From NCBI GenBank assembly GCA_948441255.1, contig CAOJPS010000003.1, forward strand, positions 1 through 43,448: a stretch of 43,448 bases of DNA, written 5' to 3'. Shown in pieces: positions 33,056 to 43,357 of the stretch (within the stretch, counting starts at the first letter, position 1; each line of letters begins with the position of its first letter). A program made the position numbers and the translations under genes. The DNA is from an uncultured Eubacteriaceae bacterium (GTDB lineage Bacteria; Bacillota; Clostridia; Lachnospirales; CAG-274). Below the pieces are notes generated by a model. The model had not been told where the DNA came from and ran no database searches. It saw only the letters and a program-made list of their open reading frames with translations.

Positions 33056-33704
33056 TTTTGAGGGTGCTGTTTTTGATATGGACGGGACTATCGCTGATTC
33101 TCACTATGTCTGGAAAAAGGTTGACCTTGATTTTTTTGGGAAGAGAGGTCTTGATATTCCTGAAAACTATGGTGAGAAATTAAGTTCTATGAGTTTTAGA
33201 GAAGCGGCGGTGTTTACAAAAAATAATTATGGTTTTTTGGAATCTCCGGAGGAAATTATGGCGGAATGGTATTCTATGGCTATTTATGAGTATAGCTATA
33301 ACGTTAAGCTTAAACCTTTCGCTGGGGAATACATAGAGAGTATTAAGAAAAAGGGCGTTAAAACCGCTCTTTGCACAGCTTCTCCTAAAGAACTTTATGA
33401 GCCGTTTCTTAAAAGGCATAATATATTTTCTTATTTTGACGTTTTTGTGAGCGGTTCGGAAGTTTCCAGGGGAAAAGAGTTTCCTGATATATATTTACTT
33501 ACCGCTGAAAGGCTTGGGATTTTGCCGGAGAGATGCGTTGTTTTTGAGGATATCCCAAAGGCGGTGAGGGGGGCTAAAGCCGCTGGTATGAAAACTGTAG
33601 GCGTTTTTGACGAGAATACGGTGGGCGGCAACAGAATTCTTATTGAAAAAGAAGCTGATTTTTTTATACTGGATTTCTCGGAAAAGTACACCAAGGAAAT
33701 TTAA
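33048..33704 (+). CDS. HAD-superfamily phosphatase, beta-phosphoglucomutase-like
   Basis: The 218-residue haloacid-dehalogenase-fold protein has motif I DMDGT (Asp10 nucleophile, Asp12), a helical cap of subclass I, motif II in KTALCTASP and the motif III/IV region VFEDIPKAVRGAKAAGM. This is the layout of PGMB/Gph-type enzymes. ATG 33048 follows GGAGG by seven bases; GTG 33042 is unlikely. It overlaps thiE, so it may act in the same pathway, for instance removing phosphate from thiamine monophosphate or its precursors. That role is inferred from position only. The coding sequence ends just before a hairpin-mosaic repeat. Confidence 0.88.
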   Translation: MFDFEGAVFDMDGTIADSHYVWKKVDLDFFGKRGLDIPENYGEKLSSMSFREAAVFTKNNYGFLESPEEIMAEWYSMAIYEYSYNVKLKPFAGEYIESIKKKGVKTALCTASPKELYEPFLKRHNIFSYFDVFVSGSEVSRGKEFPDIYLLTAERLGILPERCVVFEDIPKAVRGAKAAGMKTVGVFDENTVGGNRILIEKEADFFILDFSEKYTKEI

Positions 33705-34010
33705 AACCTTGGGATTTAAAGCCTTGGGACTTAAAACCGCAGGACGCTGTCCCGCACCCTGCAAGCTGATCAGTGTTTTTGGCTTCGCCAAAAATCGGCT
33801 TACGCCGACCGCACTTCTTTGCGGCACCTATTGAAAAAAAGCTTGGCAAAAAACTTTTGCGCGAAACTATGTTTCGCGGAAGAGAATATTAAAATTATAT
33901 CAAAAACGATAGTTTTTTAACAGCGAAACGTAGTTTCGCACAGAGGTTCTTTGCTTCTTTCTTTTAAGAAAGAAGTCGGGTTTGGGCTGAAAGCCCAAGA
34001 TTTTTCTTAA
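33705..34010. repeat. Hairpin-mosaic repeat upstream of the secreted-protein operon
   Basis: The array runs from a GCAGGAC/GTCCCGC unit (one mismatch) through TTTTTGGC/GCCAAAAA, TCGGC/GCCGA and CCGCA/TGCGG. Two GCGAAAC/GTTTCGC units (about 33861 and 33924) follow, in opposite orientation and about 45 bases apart. TTGGGCT/AGCCCAA ends it. The two facing GCGAAAC units suggest that two arrays were joined head to head. The stretch 33705-34205 holds this repeat, a promoter and a leader, with no gene. Confidence 0.83.
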
Positions 34011-34072
34011 ATTAATCAAGAATGAGAAATTTTACAATTTTATTACTTTTGACAAAATAACGACGTTTGCCT

Positions 34073-34101
34073 TTGACTTTTATATTCAATAGTTATATAA
34101 T
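34073..34101 (+). promoter_or_regulatory. Promoter of the secreted-protein operon
   Basis: TTGACT (34073-34078), 17 bases, TATAAT (34096-34101). Transcription would start near 34108, giving a leader of about 98 bases in which I recognise no riboswitch. The ribosome binding site AGGAGG lies at about 34194. Confidence 0.85.
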
Positions 34102-34205
34102 TAATTATGGTGAGGTGGGCATTTTTGCGCTTTTTTGCTGTATGCGGCTGAACTTGTTCATTTTTCAAGCCGATTGATTATAAAATATGATTTAGGAGGT
34201 ATTGT

Positions 34206-37200
34206 ATGAAAACTATAGCGGCTAAGCTTTTGAGCTTTGTTTTTATTTTGAACACTTTGTTTTTTGGCGTTTCTTTTAAAACATTTGCTGCCGACGCTTT
34301 TAGATTTGAATGGAATAAAGGCAGTATTCTGGACGATGGTCTTAATATTGTCGATAAAAATAATAATTATGAGAACGTTTTTCTTTGGTGGGATTTTGGA
34401 AAAAGAAACGGAAGCAATTTTGATAAGGGTACTTATACATTGAACTATAATATACAAGATGGAAGGGGTGTTGAGTTTATTGTTGACAAAAGTGCCAATG
34501 AGGCTGTTGTTACTTACAAAGTTAAGGATTATGCCACAAATACATATATCCCTGTTGCCGATACCCTTTTTCAAGTGTACAGCGATACCCAGGGTTATTA
34601 TATCACCCCTGACAAGGAAAAGTTCCCTAATGTTTCTGATAATTTCGGGGTAATTTATGATGAGGCGGACGGAAAGCCTAAAGAGGCGAGTTTCCGTATT
34701 ACTCAAGGTACTGGCTTCGCTTTTAAATTTGATAATAAAACAGTTAAGTTTCAATGGGTTAGAGGTACTGACAATGATGTTATGTATTTTGTTACGGATG
34801 GTGTGACACAAGGCAATATCTTTGACTTTAATCTTAACCTTGATATATCGGGAGAATCTAAAATTTCTCAAAGTTTGCAGGTTTTTACCGGAATTAACGC
34901 GTCTTCTTTCAGTTCTAAGCCTTACGCTAATGACAGAAAAGAGGAAATTGACCATACTACAAGACCTTATATTGACAAAGACCCAGGTAGCGACCCTACG
35001 GAACTTGTTCTTACTATCGCTATGCCTAAAGTATGGGACGATACCTCAAAAAAATATGTGTTTGTTGACCCGGCTTCTATAGGAAGAGAAGACCAAACAT
35101 CTCTTATTGTGGAACTTGGTCATAATGATGATAAAAAGAAAATTCAAGTTACTGTAAATGATATTTACTCAAATGATGTGGCGGGCGGAACTTCTTATTC
35201 CACATCAGGTCCTGGAACGGCTACGGCTGAAAGAAACGGTGATGACACTGCTTTGCTGGTTACAATTAAAAATCTTGAGCCGGGAGTTATTTATAATCCT
35301 GTTGAACTTTCGCTTTATAAGCCTAATAAGCAGAGCTTTCTCGCTGATGTCACAAACATTGACCACGGCGTTGTTTATACTTATCCTATTTATACTATTG
35401 AGGCTTTTTCCGCTGAACAGTATTACCTTAAAATTCAGCCTTTTGAGGGCTATAAAGGATATTATACCGTTTTGTCGGGAGCGACCGCCTCAACTATACG
35501 TGAGTGGGCGAGAGTTGAAGATTCTAAAGGAGGAACAGAGCCTATTTATGTTCCTGTTAATATTAACGCCGTTAATAAACAAACTCAATTCTTTAGAGTT
35601 GACTTTACATTTACTCCTCCGGATTCTACACCGGGTACTGACCTTAAAACACTTACATCTCAGATTCTTAAATATACTCCTTTTGAGTCGGATGTCGTAA
35701 TAAGTACCCCTGGTAATTTTAAGGTGCTTTCCGCGGAGATTGTTCCCGCTATTGAGGGCGCTTCTACCGAAAAGCAGCTTATTATGGATTTGCAGTGGGA
35801 TATGGCTTATGATACTGTACTTAAAAATCTTGTGAGCAACAATGGAGGCTCTATTGATGTTTTCTATGATTTTAACAGAGGACTTAAACCATATGACGAG
35901 AATGAACAAAGATTTTCAGAGATAAAACTTCATATTACTTTGAATGGCGATGTTTTGGATATAGAACCGTCTGTTGTTGAGGGAGACGCTGAAATTGAGA
36001 AGTTTGAGTGGGATTCTTATGAGGTTCTTATAGGAACAACTCGTCAAACTATTATAAGACCTATTGTTACTTTTAGACTGCCTACCGCTCCGAAAGAGGA
36101 GGAAAACCAGCTTTTCCTTTATCCTAATGTTTATTTCTTAAACTTCGGCGGACATTATATGGATAATACAACTTATGTGACTATACCAGATTCCCTTTAT
36201 GATGATGTGACTTTGGACGACGCTGTTGATTATGATGTTCCTCAGCCTCAGAATGTCAGAGTGGTTACTACAGGGGACAACGCTGTTGGAAAAACTTCTT
36301 TCACTGTTGATTGGGATACATTTGACATTGACGATATAAACAGTATGATATATGAGTATAGAGTTAAAATGCTTAACTCTAGAAGATATGATTTTAATGA
36401 CGAGTCTATTAAGTTTAACGCTTATATAACTCAGGATAAAGACGCTTTTGACAAGCTTATTTCATTTGAAAATGACAGAGAGTCTATTACGGATACCCTT
36501 GCCGCTCGTATTAAAACTCATAATTTTGAGAATAAAAAAGCGGAGGCTGGTCTTGATGTTTCGGCTCTTAAAGATGAAAACGGAAATATTCTCCGTGAGG
36601 ATTTGAGAAACAATGATATTGTTAAGATTACTAATATACTGCACGACGGCGCCGCGGAAAAACAGTCGCTTTCTTTGACAGGACTTGATAAAAACCAGTC
36701 TTATTATGTGGTTTTGGAAACGGTTGTTATTCCTTATGATACTGAAAAAGAAATTTATCTGCCGGAGGAAGAAGATATTTCTGGTTATTCTCAGATTGTT
36801 ACCGCTACTACTTTGCCTGATGAGGATGTCCCTGGACCTGAAAATAATTATCCTGAAGCTCCGGAGAATTTTACAAAGGACGAGATTACTTTAAACAGTG
36901 TTAAACTTATATGGGACAGAGTTGTTGATTCTGATGAGTATGAGAATAGCTCTATAGAATATCAGTTTATAAGAATTAACGGCGAACAGATGGACCAGAA
37001 TATTAGGGCGAGCAGAAAATCTTATGAGGAAATTTGGAATGACCTTAAAGAAGGCGTGAATGTTAATATCGCTGGATGGCAAACAAAAGAAGACAGTATT
37101 TATCGGTTTGACGGAAACTCTTTTTCGGCGGAACCAGTGGAGGCTAATTCTTTTGGATATGACAGAAGCGATACTGTTAAAAACTTTTTGTATGACAGAA

Positions 37201-39050
37201 CTTTAAGTCCTAATCAGCTTTATTTTTACTATCTTAGAGCTATGAGAGTTATTGACGGAAAACCTGTCGCTTATTCTATTTGGGTTCCTCTTTCTGTTAC
37301 CACAACTCCTGTTGAAAGCCCTTATAATCTTACCGTTGAGAGAAGTATTAAGCACGATAAGGAATATGAGGCGGTTATTAGCTTTGATACTCCTTATTTT
37401 GATATAGATTTGCTTGGTACAGAGTATGATATTCAGTACGCTATTAAAAAAGATACGGATTTGTGGAGTGAGCCTATTACTATGAGCGCCGCTGACCTTA
37501 AAGGGCGGTATACTGAAAACGCTGACGGAAGTTTGCATTTTATTTATACTATAAAGGGCCTTGAACAAGGTACTATGCACTTTATAAAAGTGAGAATTCT
37601 GAATAAAACGCTTAATGAGGCTTCTGTATATTCTAATATAGTTAAAACAAGGACTGATATTGACCAGGTTGACCAGGATAAGAAAGAAGAAATTGAAGGC
37701 TGGATTGACAGATACAAAGAACTTCTTGAGGAACTTCTTGACGACCCTTATTGGATTTTGGAAGATACAACCGCTAACACTATTGTTTATTACAGACCTA
37801 AACATTTTGGAAGCGTTATAAATTCCTCTCCTTCGGGAGTTATTGACCTTGCTGTTGGAGAATACGGCGCTAAAAAGACTTATTATATGCCGGCAAGCGC
37901 TATAAAACAAGCGTATGACGCTAATAAGGGCTTTAGAGTGAGCTGGAAAGGCGGAGAGGTTGTTATAGGCGCGAGAGCCATTGACCCCGCTTTGAATCAA
38001 GCTGTAAGACAGGTTCTTGACAGAATAGACCACGACCATATTGAGGATTATTTTATTAAAATAACAGCTTATTTTAATGAGGTTTCTTATACTATTGACG
38101 GCGTTGAGCCTTTAAGTCCTGTTATTGATGTGGAAGTTGACGCTGTCGGCTCGGAAGATGATATCCAGGAATGGGACGATGAAAGAGTTGACGATATTAT
38201 TGAATGGATTGCTGAACAGATTGAGGATGACTATGAGGATATCGTTGATGAGATTGAGGATTCTGACAAGGATGAGGAAATGGTTAAATATATTAAAGAC
38301 CTTGTTGAGGATTTTAATGAGGATACATATGAGGAATTTCTTGATGACCTTGATGATATAATTGACAGAACTTACGCTACGGAAGAGCTGGAATCGAATA
38401 TTATTATCGCTTATCCTGCTGACCAGGGCGTTAATGTTTCGGCAAGACGTCAGATAAACGGTGTGTGGACGGGTGTTTCTGTTTCTGAATATATGGGCAA
38501 AAAGGCGATTTATACTAAAAACCCAGGTATTTATGTGTTTATTGGAAAGGCTGTTATTATTCCTGGAATTTCAGAAATTCCTAATGGTCAGGTTATTACT
38601 AATATTATAGCTAAATATGGGCTTGAGGATTTCCTTGGAAAGGGTACCGCGCTTAATATTAACGCTCCCCTTACAAGAAGCGCCGCGCTGGGCTGTTCGG
38701 CAAGAATAGCGGGAGCTCAGCAGACTGCTGACCCTATTGCTTTCTTTACGTCTAAGGGAATTAATCTTCTTGTTAAGAGCAAAGAGGGCAATACTACTAA
38801 TCAAGAAGGCGTTTATCTTGTTATGATGGCTTATCAGACAAGAACTAACAAAAAGATAGAAACTATTCAAATTAGAAATTATACTGCCACAAGCGGTATT
38901 AATGGTATACAGCCTGTATTTAAAAAGAGTATACAGGCGGCTTTTGAAACAGGAGTTTATACAAATTCGGGAATGAATCCATCGGGGATTATGACCGTGA
39001 AGGATTATTTGCAGATGCTTGGCAATATGTCCGCTAAAACTAATCTTTAA
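34206..39050 (+). CDS. Large secreted protein with fibronectin-III-like domains and SLH-like C-terminus (1614 aa)
   Basis: A signal peptide ends near TFA28-ADA. The first 650 residues are beta-rich and not recognised. Fibronectin-III-like modules begin near residues 678 (PQPQNVRVV), 881 (PEAPENFT, with VKLIWDRV) and 1036 (ESPYNLTVE). A mixed region holds WIDRYKELLEELLDDPYW. About 1311-1398 is very acidic, with many D and E in short helical repeats (ERVDDIIEWIAEQIEDDYED). The last 160 residues have degenerate S-layer-homology-like units (LTRSAALGCSARIAG). This suggests a cell-wall-attached surface protein, perhaps adhesive or part of an S-layer. It is probably calcium-sensitive given the acidic part, but that is inference. 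It is followed after 14 bases by a related gene. Confidence 0.8.
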   Translation: MKTIAAKLLSFVFILNTLFFGVSFKTFAADAFRFEWNKGSILDDGLNIVDKNNNYENVFLWWDFGKRNGSNFDKGTYTLNYNIQDGRGVEFIVDKSANEAVVTYKVKDYATNTYIPVADTLFQVYSDTQGYYITPDKEKFPNVSDNFGVIYDEADGKPKEASFRITQGTGFAFKFDNKTVKFQWVRGTDNDVMYFVTDGVTQGNIFDFNLNLDISGESKISQSLQVFTGINASSFSSKPYANDRKEEIDHTTRPYIDKDPGSDPTELVLTIAMPKVWDDTSKKYVFVDPASIGREDQTSLIVELGHNDDKKKIQVTVNDIYSNDVAGGTSYSTSGPGTATAERNGDDTALLVTIKNLEPGVIYNPVELSLYKPNKQSFLADVTNIDHGVVYTYPIYTIEAFSAEQYYLKIQPFEGYKGYYTVLSGATASTIREWARVEDSKGGTEPIYVPVNINAVNKQTQFFRVDFTFTPPDSTPGTDLKTLTSQILKYTPFESDVVISTPGNFKVLSAEIVPAIEGASTEKQLIMDLQWDMAYDTVLKNLVSNNGGSIDVFYDFNRGLKPYDENEQRFSEIKLHITLNGDVLDIEPSVVEGDAEIEKFEWDSYEVLIGTTRQTIIRPIVTFRLPTAPKEEENQLFLYPNVYFLNFGGHYMDNTTYVTIPDSLYDDVTLDDAVDYDVPQPQNVRVVTTGDNAVGKTSFTVDWDTFDIDDINSMIYEYRVKMLNSRRYDFNDESIKFNAYITQDKDAFDKLISFENDRESITDTLAARIKTHNFENKKAEAGLDVSALKDENGNILREDLRNNDIVKITNILHDGAAEKQSLSLTGLDKNQSYYVVLETVVIPYDTEKEIYLPEEEDISGYSQIVTATTLPDEDVPGPENNYPEAPENFTKDEITLNSVKLIWDRVVDSDEYENSSIEYQFIRINGEQMDQNIRASRKSYEEIWNDLKEGVNVNIAGWQTKEDSIYRFDGNSFSAEPVEANSFGYDRSDTVKNFLYDRTLSPNQLYFYYLRAMRVIDGKPVAYSIWVPLSVTTTPVESPYNLTVERSIKHDKEYEAVISFDTPYFDIDLLGTEYDIQYAIKKDTDLWSEPITMSAADLKGRYTENADGSLHFIYTIKGLEQGTMHFIKVRILNKTLNEASVYSNIVKTRTDIDQVDQDKKEEIEGWIDRYKELLEELLDDPYWILEDTTANTIVYYRPKHFGSVINSSPSGVIDLAVGEYGAKKTYYMPASAIKQAYDANKGFRVSWKGGEVVIGARAIDPALNQAVRQVLDRIDHDHIEDYFIKITAYFNEVSYTIDGVEPLSPVIDVEVDAVGSEDDIQEWDDERVDDIIEWIAEQIEDDYEDIVDEIEDSDKDEEMVKYIKDLVEDFNEDTYEEFLDDLDDIIDRTYATEELESNIIIAYPADQGVNVSARRQINGVWTGVSVSEYMGKKAIYTKNPGIYVFIGKAVIIPGISEIPNGQVITNIIAKYGLEDFLGKGTALNINAPLTRSAALGCSARIAGAQQTADPIAFFTSKGINLLVKSKEGNTTNQEGVYLVMMAYQTRTNKKIETIQIRNYTATSGINGIQPVFKKSIQAAFETGVYTNSGMNPSGIMTVKDYLQMLGNMSAKTNL

Positions 39051-39064
39051 GGAGGAATTTTTCT

Positions 39065-42000
39065 ATGAAAAATAGATTGAAAAGAATATCCGCTCTTTTA
39101 CTCTCCTTTATTATGCTGTCTTCGTGTGTTTTGTTTAACTTTGAAAGTGTTTTCGCTAATCTTCAGACACACGTTAGAGATGTTGTTATTAGGGTTATGC
39201 CTTCTACGGATAGACTGAGCAATATTAACTTGTCTTGGACTAATCCTCAATGGTCTACTGTGCCTGACGGCGCCGCCAACGAGGGTGATAAAGAGCACCC
39301 TCCAGAGGGTTATAGAATTATGGAAAGAAATTTGACTGCCGGTGACAGTAATTTTATAAATGTTTCCGATGATTTGCCGGCAGGCGACCCTCCTATTACA
39401 ACAGCTACTATATCAAGAAATCTTACAACCGGAAGTCTTTATATGTATAGAGTTATGCCTTTCCATAAACATACATATTTCAGACAGGATAATACTGTTG
39501 AGGTGAGAGAGGCGCCTTATGACAATACAAGTCCGGAGGAAGTACTGTTTATGTCTGACTTGGAGGTTACCGCCCACGGTTCGGGAGATACTCTTACTGT
39601 TACTTGGGATAATCCTCTTTTTAACAACAGAAACATTTTCTCGGGATATAGAATTTATTATCAAAGAGGTGGCGCCAGCGTTACAAATTTTAACAATTAT
39701 AAAGACGTTAGTATTGATAATGAGGAACTTATTGTTTCTCAGGATTCTTTGAGAAAAGGCGTTTCAAGGCTTACTTATACTATTTATGACGCTTCCCTCG
39801 CTCAAAGTGAGGTTTACGCGGTTAAAGTTGAGCCGTTGTACGCTGGTTCGGAGATAAGAAAGCTTACTAATTTGAGTTACGCTGAAATATCAATTAACGA
39901 TAAAATTTATAAATTGGGTTTTAACGCTTACAGCACAAATGAGTATAGAACAAATAACGCTTATATCGCTGTTCCCCTTGAAATTCTTGAGAATGGAAAA
40001 GATTATCTTAACCTTCATTGGTGGGGGCTTTCAACCACTCTTGGAAATATTGAGAAAATTGAGGTATATAAAGGCCCGTCGGAAACGGATATTGGTGTTA
40101 ATATAGGTACTATTTTTAATACCCAGGCTGTTTATGTCAACTATTGGCAGATTGATAAGCCTACGGAAATTACTTATTATCAAATTAGAATTTTTGTGGA
40201 GGGTATGGACGTTCCGGTTTTGTCGGAAATCGCTATGTATGACCCTAATATAGTGAATATTACCCCTAATAAACCAAGGCTTTTGGCGCAATATAATGCT
40301 GCCGCTACGACAAACACTATTGACGCTTACTGGACTGTATTTATGCGCTATCCTTATACTGACAGTGAGAATGAGTTTGCCGATGAGGACGGTATGTATA
40401 TTGACAAAAATGTTAAATATGATTTGTGGATTACCGACAGTCTTGAAAATCTTAATGATCCTAATTTGCCGAAAACCCTTGACTCGGTGACTCCCGCTCA
40501 GCTTACACAGACTAATATAGAAGGAGTCGTGAGCCCTGTTTATCATAGTCCTTTGACTACTTATACCGGAAGAGATTCCGCTGGGGGATTTGTTACTAAA
40601 CCTATAGCTCAGAATAAGGTTTATTATTTGAAAATAGTCGCTTCAAAACCTATTCCCCTTGGTGATGACCTTACAGCCGCTCCTGCTTACGCTTCGGAGT
40701 ATTTTCCGGCGAGAGGTGATATCGCTACTCCTCAGTCACTTAACAAGCCTCCTCTTAAAATAAGAGAAGATGAGGATGGAAAAGAACTTATTACAAATAA
40801 TTCTATTGAGGTTGAGTGGAAAACACGCTGGTTTGAGGTTTATGACGAAAAGACAGATTCTTGGTATACTAAAGTTTCGGTTGATGATTCTGTTATTCAT
40901 TTCGGTGATGAGGCTACAACCTCCGGCGCTATTGATTTTTGTGATTCCGCCAGTAAAGAGGCTGTAAGAGAAAAATTTAAAAACGCCGGCGTTTCTGAAG
41001 ACGCTGTAAATCTTTTGCCTGTAAGGCAAGTTGATTTGAGAGCAAGCGATATTAAATATGAAATGATTTATTTGCCTTATAAGGATATATCGTCGGTTGA
41101 TGGAGGATATGAAAGTTATCTTGAGCAGATTATGAATGATGAAAACGCGGGCTGGCAGGAGATTACTCCGGAGTTTTTCTCTGATATAGGCGCCGCTTAT
41201 AAGGTTGAGGGGCTTGAAAAGAATACTACTTACGCCATTATTATAAGACCTTACAGAATTCTTGAGGACGGTCAGAAAGACGCTTATCCTTCTTATGTTA
41301 TGGGTACGACTTTGCCTGACGATGTTAAACTTGATATAACTCCTACGGTTCCTGTTTTGGAGGAGGAAACTCACGATGATATGTCTATTACTGTTAAATG
41401 GCAGGAATATATAGACAGTCTTGAGTATGAACTCTCTTACAGTACGGATTTGCTTTCTGACCCCAACGCCGGTACGATTATCAATATGGAGGAAATCCTT
41501 AGAAACGGCGAGAGGAAAACAGAAGAGGAAATTAAAAGAATTTTTTACAGAATAAGAGGACTTATGCCGGAAACGGGATATTATATATGGATTAGAGCAA
41601 ATGTTCCTAATGATGGAGAGCCTATTTACTCCTCGTGGTCGAGCCCTATTTATGTAATTACATCAGAGCTTGGAAAACCAGAGGTTCCGGACGGTCTTGG
41701 CCTTATTTCCAAAGACAGTCTTAATATTTATAACAAAGGCACAGATACAAAATATAGTCAGCGTACCGGTGATTATATTATAGTTGAGTGGAACAGAAAT
41801 CAAGATGACCTTGGTCCGTCGCCAGCTGTCGCGGCTACGGGAGAGGGCTATGAGGTTTTAGTTCACCCTGATATTCAGTCTACAATTATTACTAAGCTTA
41901 ATAATCTTATCCCTAATACTGATTATTATGCCAGAGTTAAGGCAAGGTGTACTGTTAGTTTGGATTCGGAGGGAAACAGAGAAAAACTCTTTACATATAT

Positions 42001-43354
42001 TTTGCAGTTCTCTGTAAACCGTGATTTTAAAGACGCTTTGACTATTGTTATTCCTGATGGCCCGGCTGAAATTGAGGAAACTCAATATACCAAAGAGTCG
42101 GACTGGAGTTCCGCCGTTAGATTTAAAGCGGGAAAAACTGATGACGAGTATGACGGAGATATAATAGATTCCCATTATCCTTTGCCTGATGATGATTTTG
42201 AGTATATTTATGACGGTTTTACTAATACTCTGACATATCGTTTCCGTTCTGATAAAGAGGATTTGGACGGTCTTGACGATAATTTTGTTGACCAGAGATT
42301 TATATCTACTTTGATTAAAAAGCAGCTTTACGCTTTTGAGGTTGACTTGACCTATTATAATAATTATACGATTAAAAACAGAGTTGTTGAGATTCCTTAT
42401 TCAATTATGGAGGCTTTTGGTGAGCACGACGTTACTCTTTATTTTAAAGCCGATAATGTTACATTTGGGCTTTCTCCTGATTTTGTGAGAACAAATGAGG
42501 TGAACAGCCTTGCCGGATATGGAAAGGGCGCTTCTGTCAGAATTACCGCTTCTTCTGATAATTCGGGCGTTCCTATGCTTGGATATGGTCAATCTTATAT
42601 TTCTTCGCCGCAAAAACTTTCTGTTGATATTGTTACGCCGGAGAAAACTCTTAACTTGAAACAATTTTATAAAGATGTTTCTGTAGCGATTAAACTTAAT
42701 GACAGATATACTATTCAGGAAACAAATGTGGGCGCTTATTATGACACTGATTTGACTGCTGACTGGCAGAGATATACAAGTATGTATGACGAGGTTACGG
42801 GAACTTTTATAGGAAATACCAAAATTCCCGCCGCTTTTTCCGCTATTAGGAAGAACGCTCCGTCTATTTCCTCAAATGACGCTAACGCTGTAAACTCTCT
42901 TGTGAATTTGAACAGCAGAATAGCTATTACGGATTTGCAGTACGCTAAACCTAATTCGGTTGTTTCTACGGTTCAGTTTAACAATATTGTGGCGGCGGTG
43001 GCAAACGGAAGAAAAGATGTCGCTGTAAACGGCGCTTTGTCTGATGATGATTATAAGGCTCTTTCAAGAAAGGGTATGCTTATAAATTCCGCCACGGTTT
43101 CAAGAGAAGAGGGAATTAATATTCTTGTTAAGCTGTATGAGACAAAAACAGGAAGAAAGGCGGCTTATACGCCTATTAATCTTACGCCTTACACAGATAT
43201 ATCGGGCGCTGACCCAAAATATGTTTCCGCTTTGCTTAAAGCCGGCGACCTTGGATTTTACGGCAACACATACGGCGCCAGACCTAAAGATACTATGAGT
43301 TTCGCTGATTTGCTTTATATGGTTGACATAATTATAAGAGATGGCAATTTGTAG
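39065..43354 (+). CDS. Large secreted protein with fibronectin-III-like domains and SLH C-terminus (1429 aa)
   Basis: The N-terminus is a signal peptide with two readings. VFA32-NLQ fits signal peptidase I, while LSSC (Cys21) fits a lipobox. Fibronectin-III-like modules start near residues 37 (INLSWTNPQW), 165 (LEVTAHG with LTVTWDNP), 401 (NKPRLLAQYN), 757 (PTVPVLEEE with ITVKWQEY) and 869 (PEVPDGLGL). The last 150 residues hold SLH-like units: VSREEGINILVKLYE, TPYTDISGADPKYVSALLKAGDLG and MSFADLLYMVD. The protein is thus probably held on secondary cell-wall polymer. The ribosome binding site TAAGGAGG sits at the end of the first gene. The two genes are similar in layout and probably work together at the surface. 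Confidence 0.8.
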   Translation: MKNRLKRISALLLSFIMLSSCVLFNFESVFANLQTHVRDVVIRVMPSTDRLSNINLSWTNPQWSTVPDGAANEGDKEHPPEGYRIMERNLTAGDSNFINVSDDLPAGDPPITTATISRNLTTGSLYMYRVMPFHKHTYFRQDNTVEVREAPYDNTSPEEVLFMSDLEVTAHGSGDTLTVTWDNPLFNNRNIFSGYRIYYQRGGASVTNFNNYKDVSIDNEELIVSQDSLRKGVSRLTYTIYDASLAQSEVYAVKVEPLYAGSEIRKLTNLSYAEISINDKIYKLGFNAYSTNEYRTNNAYIAVPLEILENGKDYLNLHWWGLSTTLGNIEKIEVYKGPSETDIGVNIGTIFNTQAVYVNYWQIDKPTEITYYQIRIFVEGMDVPVLSEIAMYDPNIVNITPNKPRLLAQYNAAATTNTIDAYWTVFMRYPYTDSENEFADEDGMYIDKNVKYDLWITDSLENLNDPNLPKTLDSVTPAQLTQTNIEGVVSPVYHSPLTTYTGRDSAGGFVTKPIAQNKVYYLKIVASKPIPLGDDLTAAPAYASEYFPARGDIATPQSLNKPPLKIREDEDGKELITNNSIEVEWKTRWFEVYDEKTDSWYTKVSVDDSVIHFGDEATTSGAIDFCDSASKEAVREKFKNAGVSEDAVNLLPVRQVDLRASDIKYEMIYLPYKDISSVDGGYESYLEQIMNDENAGWQEITPEFFSDIGAAYKVEGLEKNTTYAIIIRPYRILEDGQKDAYPSYVMGTTLPDDVKLDITPTVPVLEEETHDDMSITVKWQEYIDSLEYELSYSTDLLSDPNAGTIINMEEILRNGERKTEEEIKRIFYRIRGLMPETGYYIWIRANVPNDGEPIYSSWSSPIYVITSELGKPEVPDGLGLISKDSLNIYNKGTDTKYSQRTGDYIIVEWNRNQDDLGPSPAVAATGEGYEVLVHPDIQSTIITKLNNLIPNTDYYARVKARCTVSLDSEGNREKLFTYILQFSVNRDFKDALTIVIPDGPAEIEETQYTKESDWSSAVRFKAGKTDDEYDGDIIDSHYPLPDDDFEYIYDGFTNTLTYRFRSDKEDLDGLDDNFVDQRFISTLIKKQLYAFEVDLTYYNNYTIKNRVVEIPYSIMEAFGEHDVTLYFKADNVTFGLSPDFVRTNEVNSLAGYGKGASVRITASSDNSGVPMLGYGQSYISSPQKLSVDIVTPEKTLNLKQFYKDVSVAIKLNDRYTIQETNVGAYYDTDLTADWQRYTSMYDEVTGTFIGNTKIPAAFSAIRKNAPSISSNDANAVNSLVNLNSRIAITDLQYAKPNSVVSTVQFNNIVAAVANGRKDVAVNGALSDDDYKALSRKGMLINSATVSREEGINILVKLYETKTGRKAAYTPINLTPYTDISGADPKYVSALLKAGDLGFYGNTYGARPKDTMSFADLLYMVDIIIRDGNL

Positions 43355-43357
43355 TTT

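Noticed and set aside
34158-38039. Long minus-strand open frames of 265 and 278 codons
   Set aside because: They are antisense to the first large secreted protein, and their composition (rich in N, I, S, F, K) is what the complement of its AT-rich codons gives.
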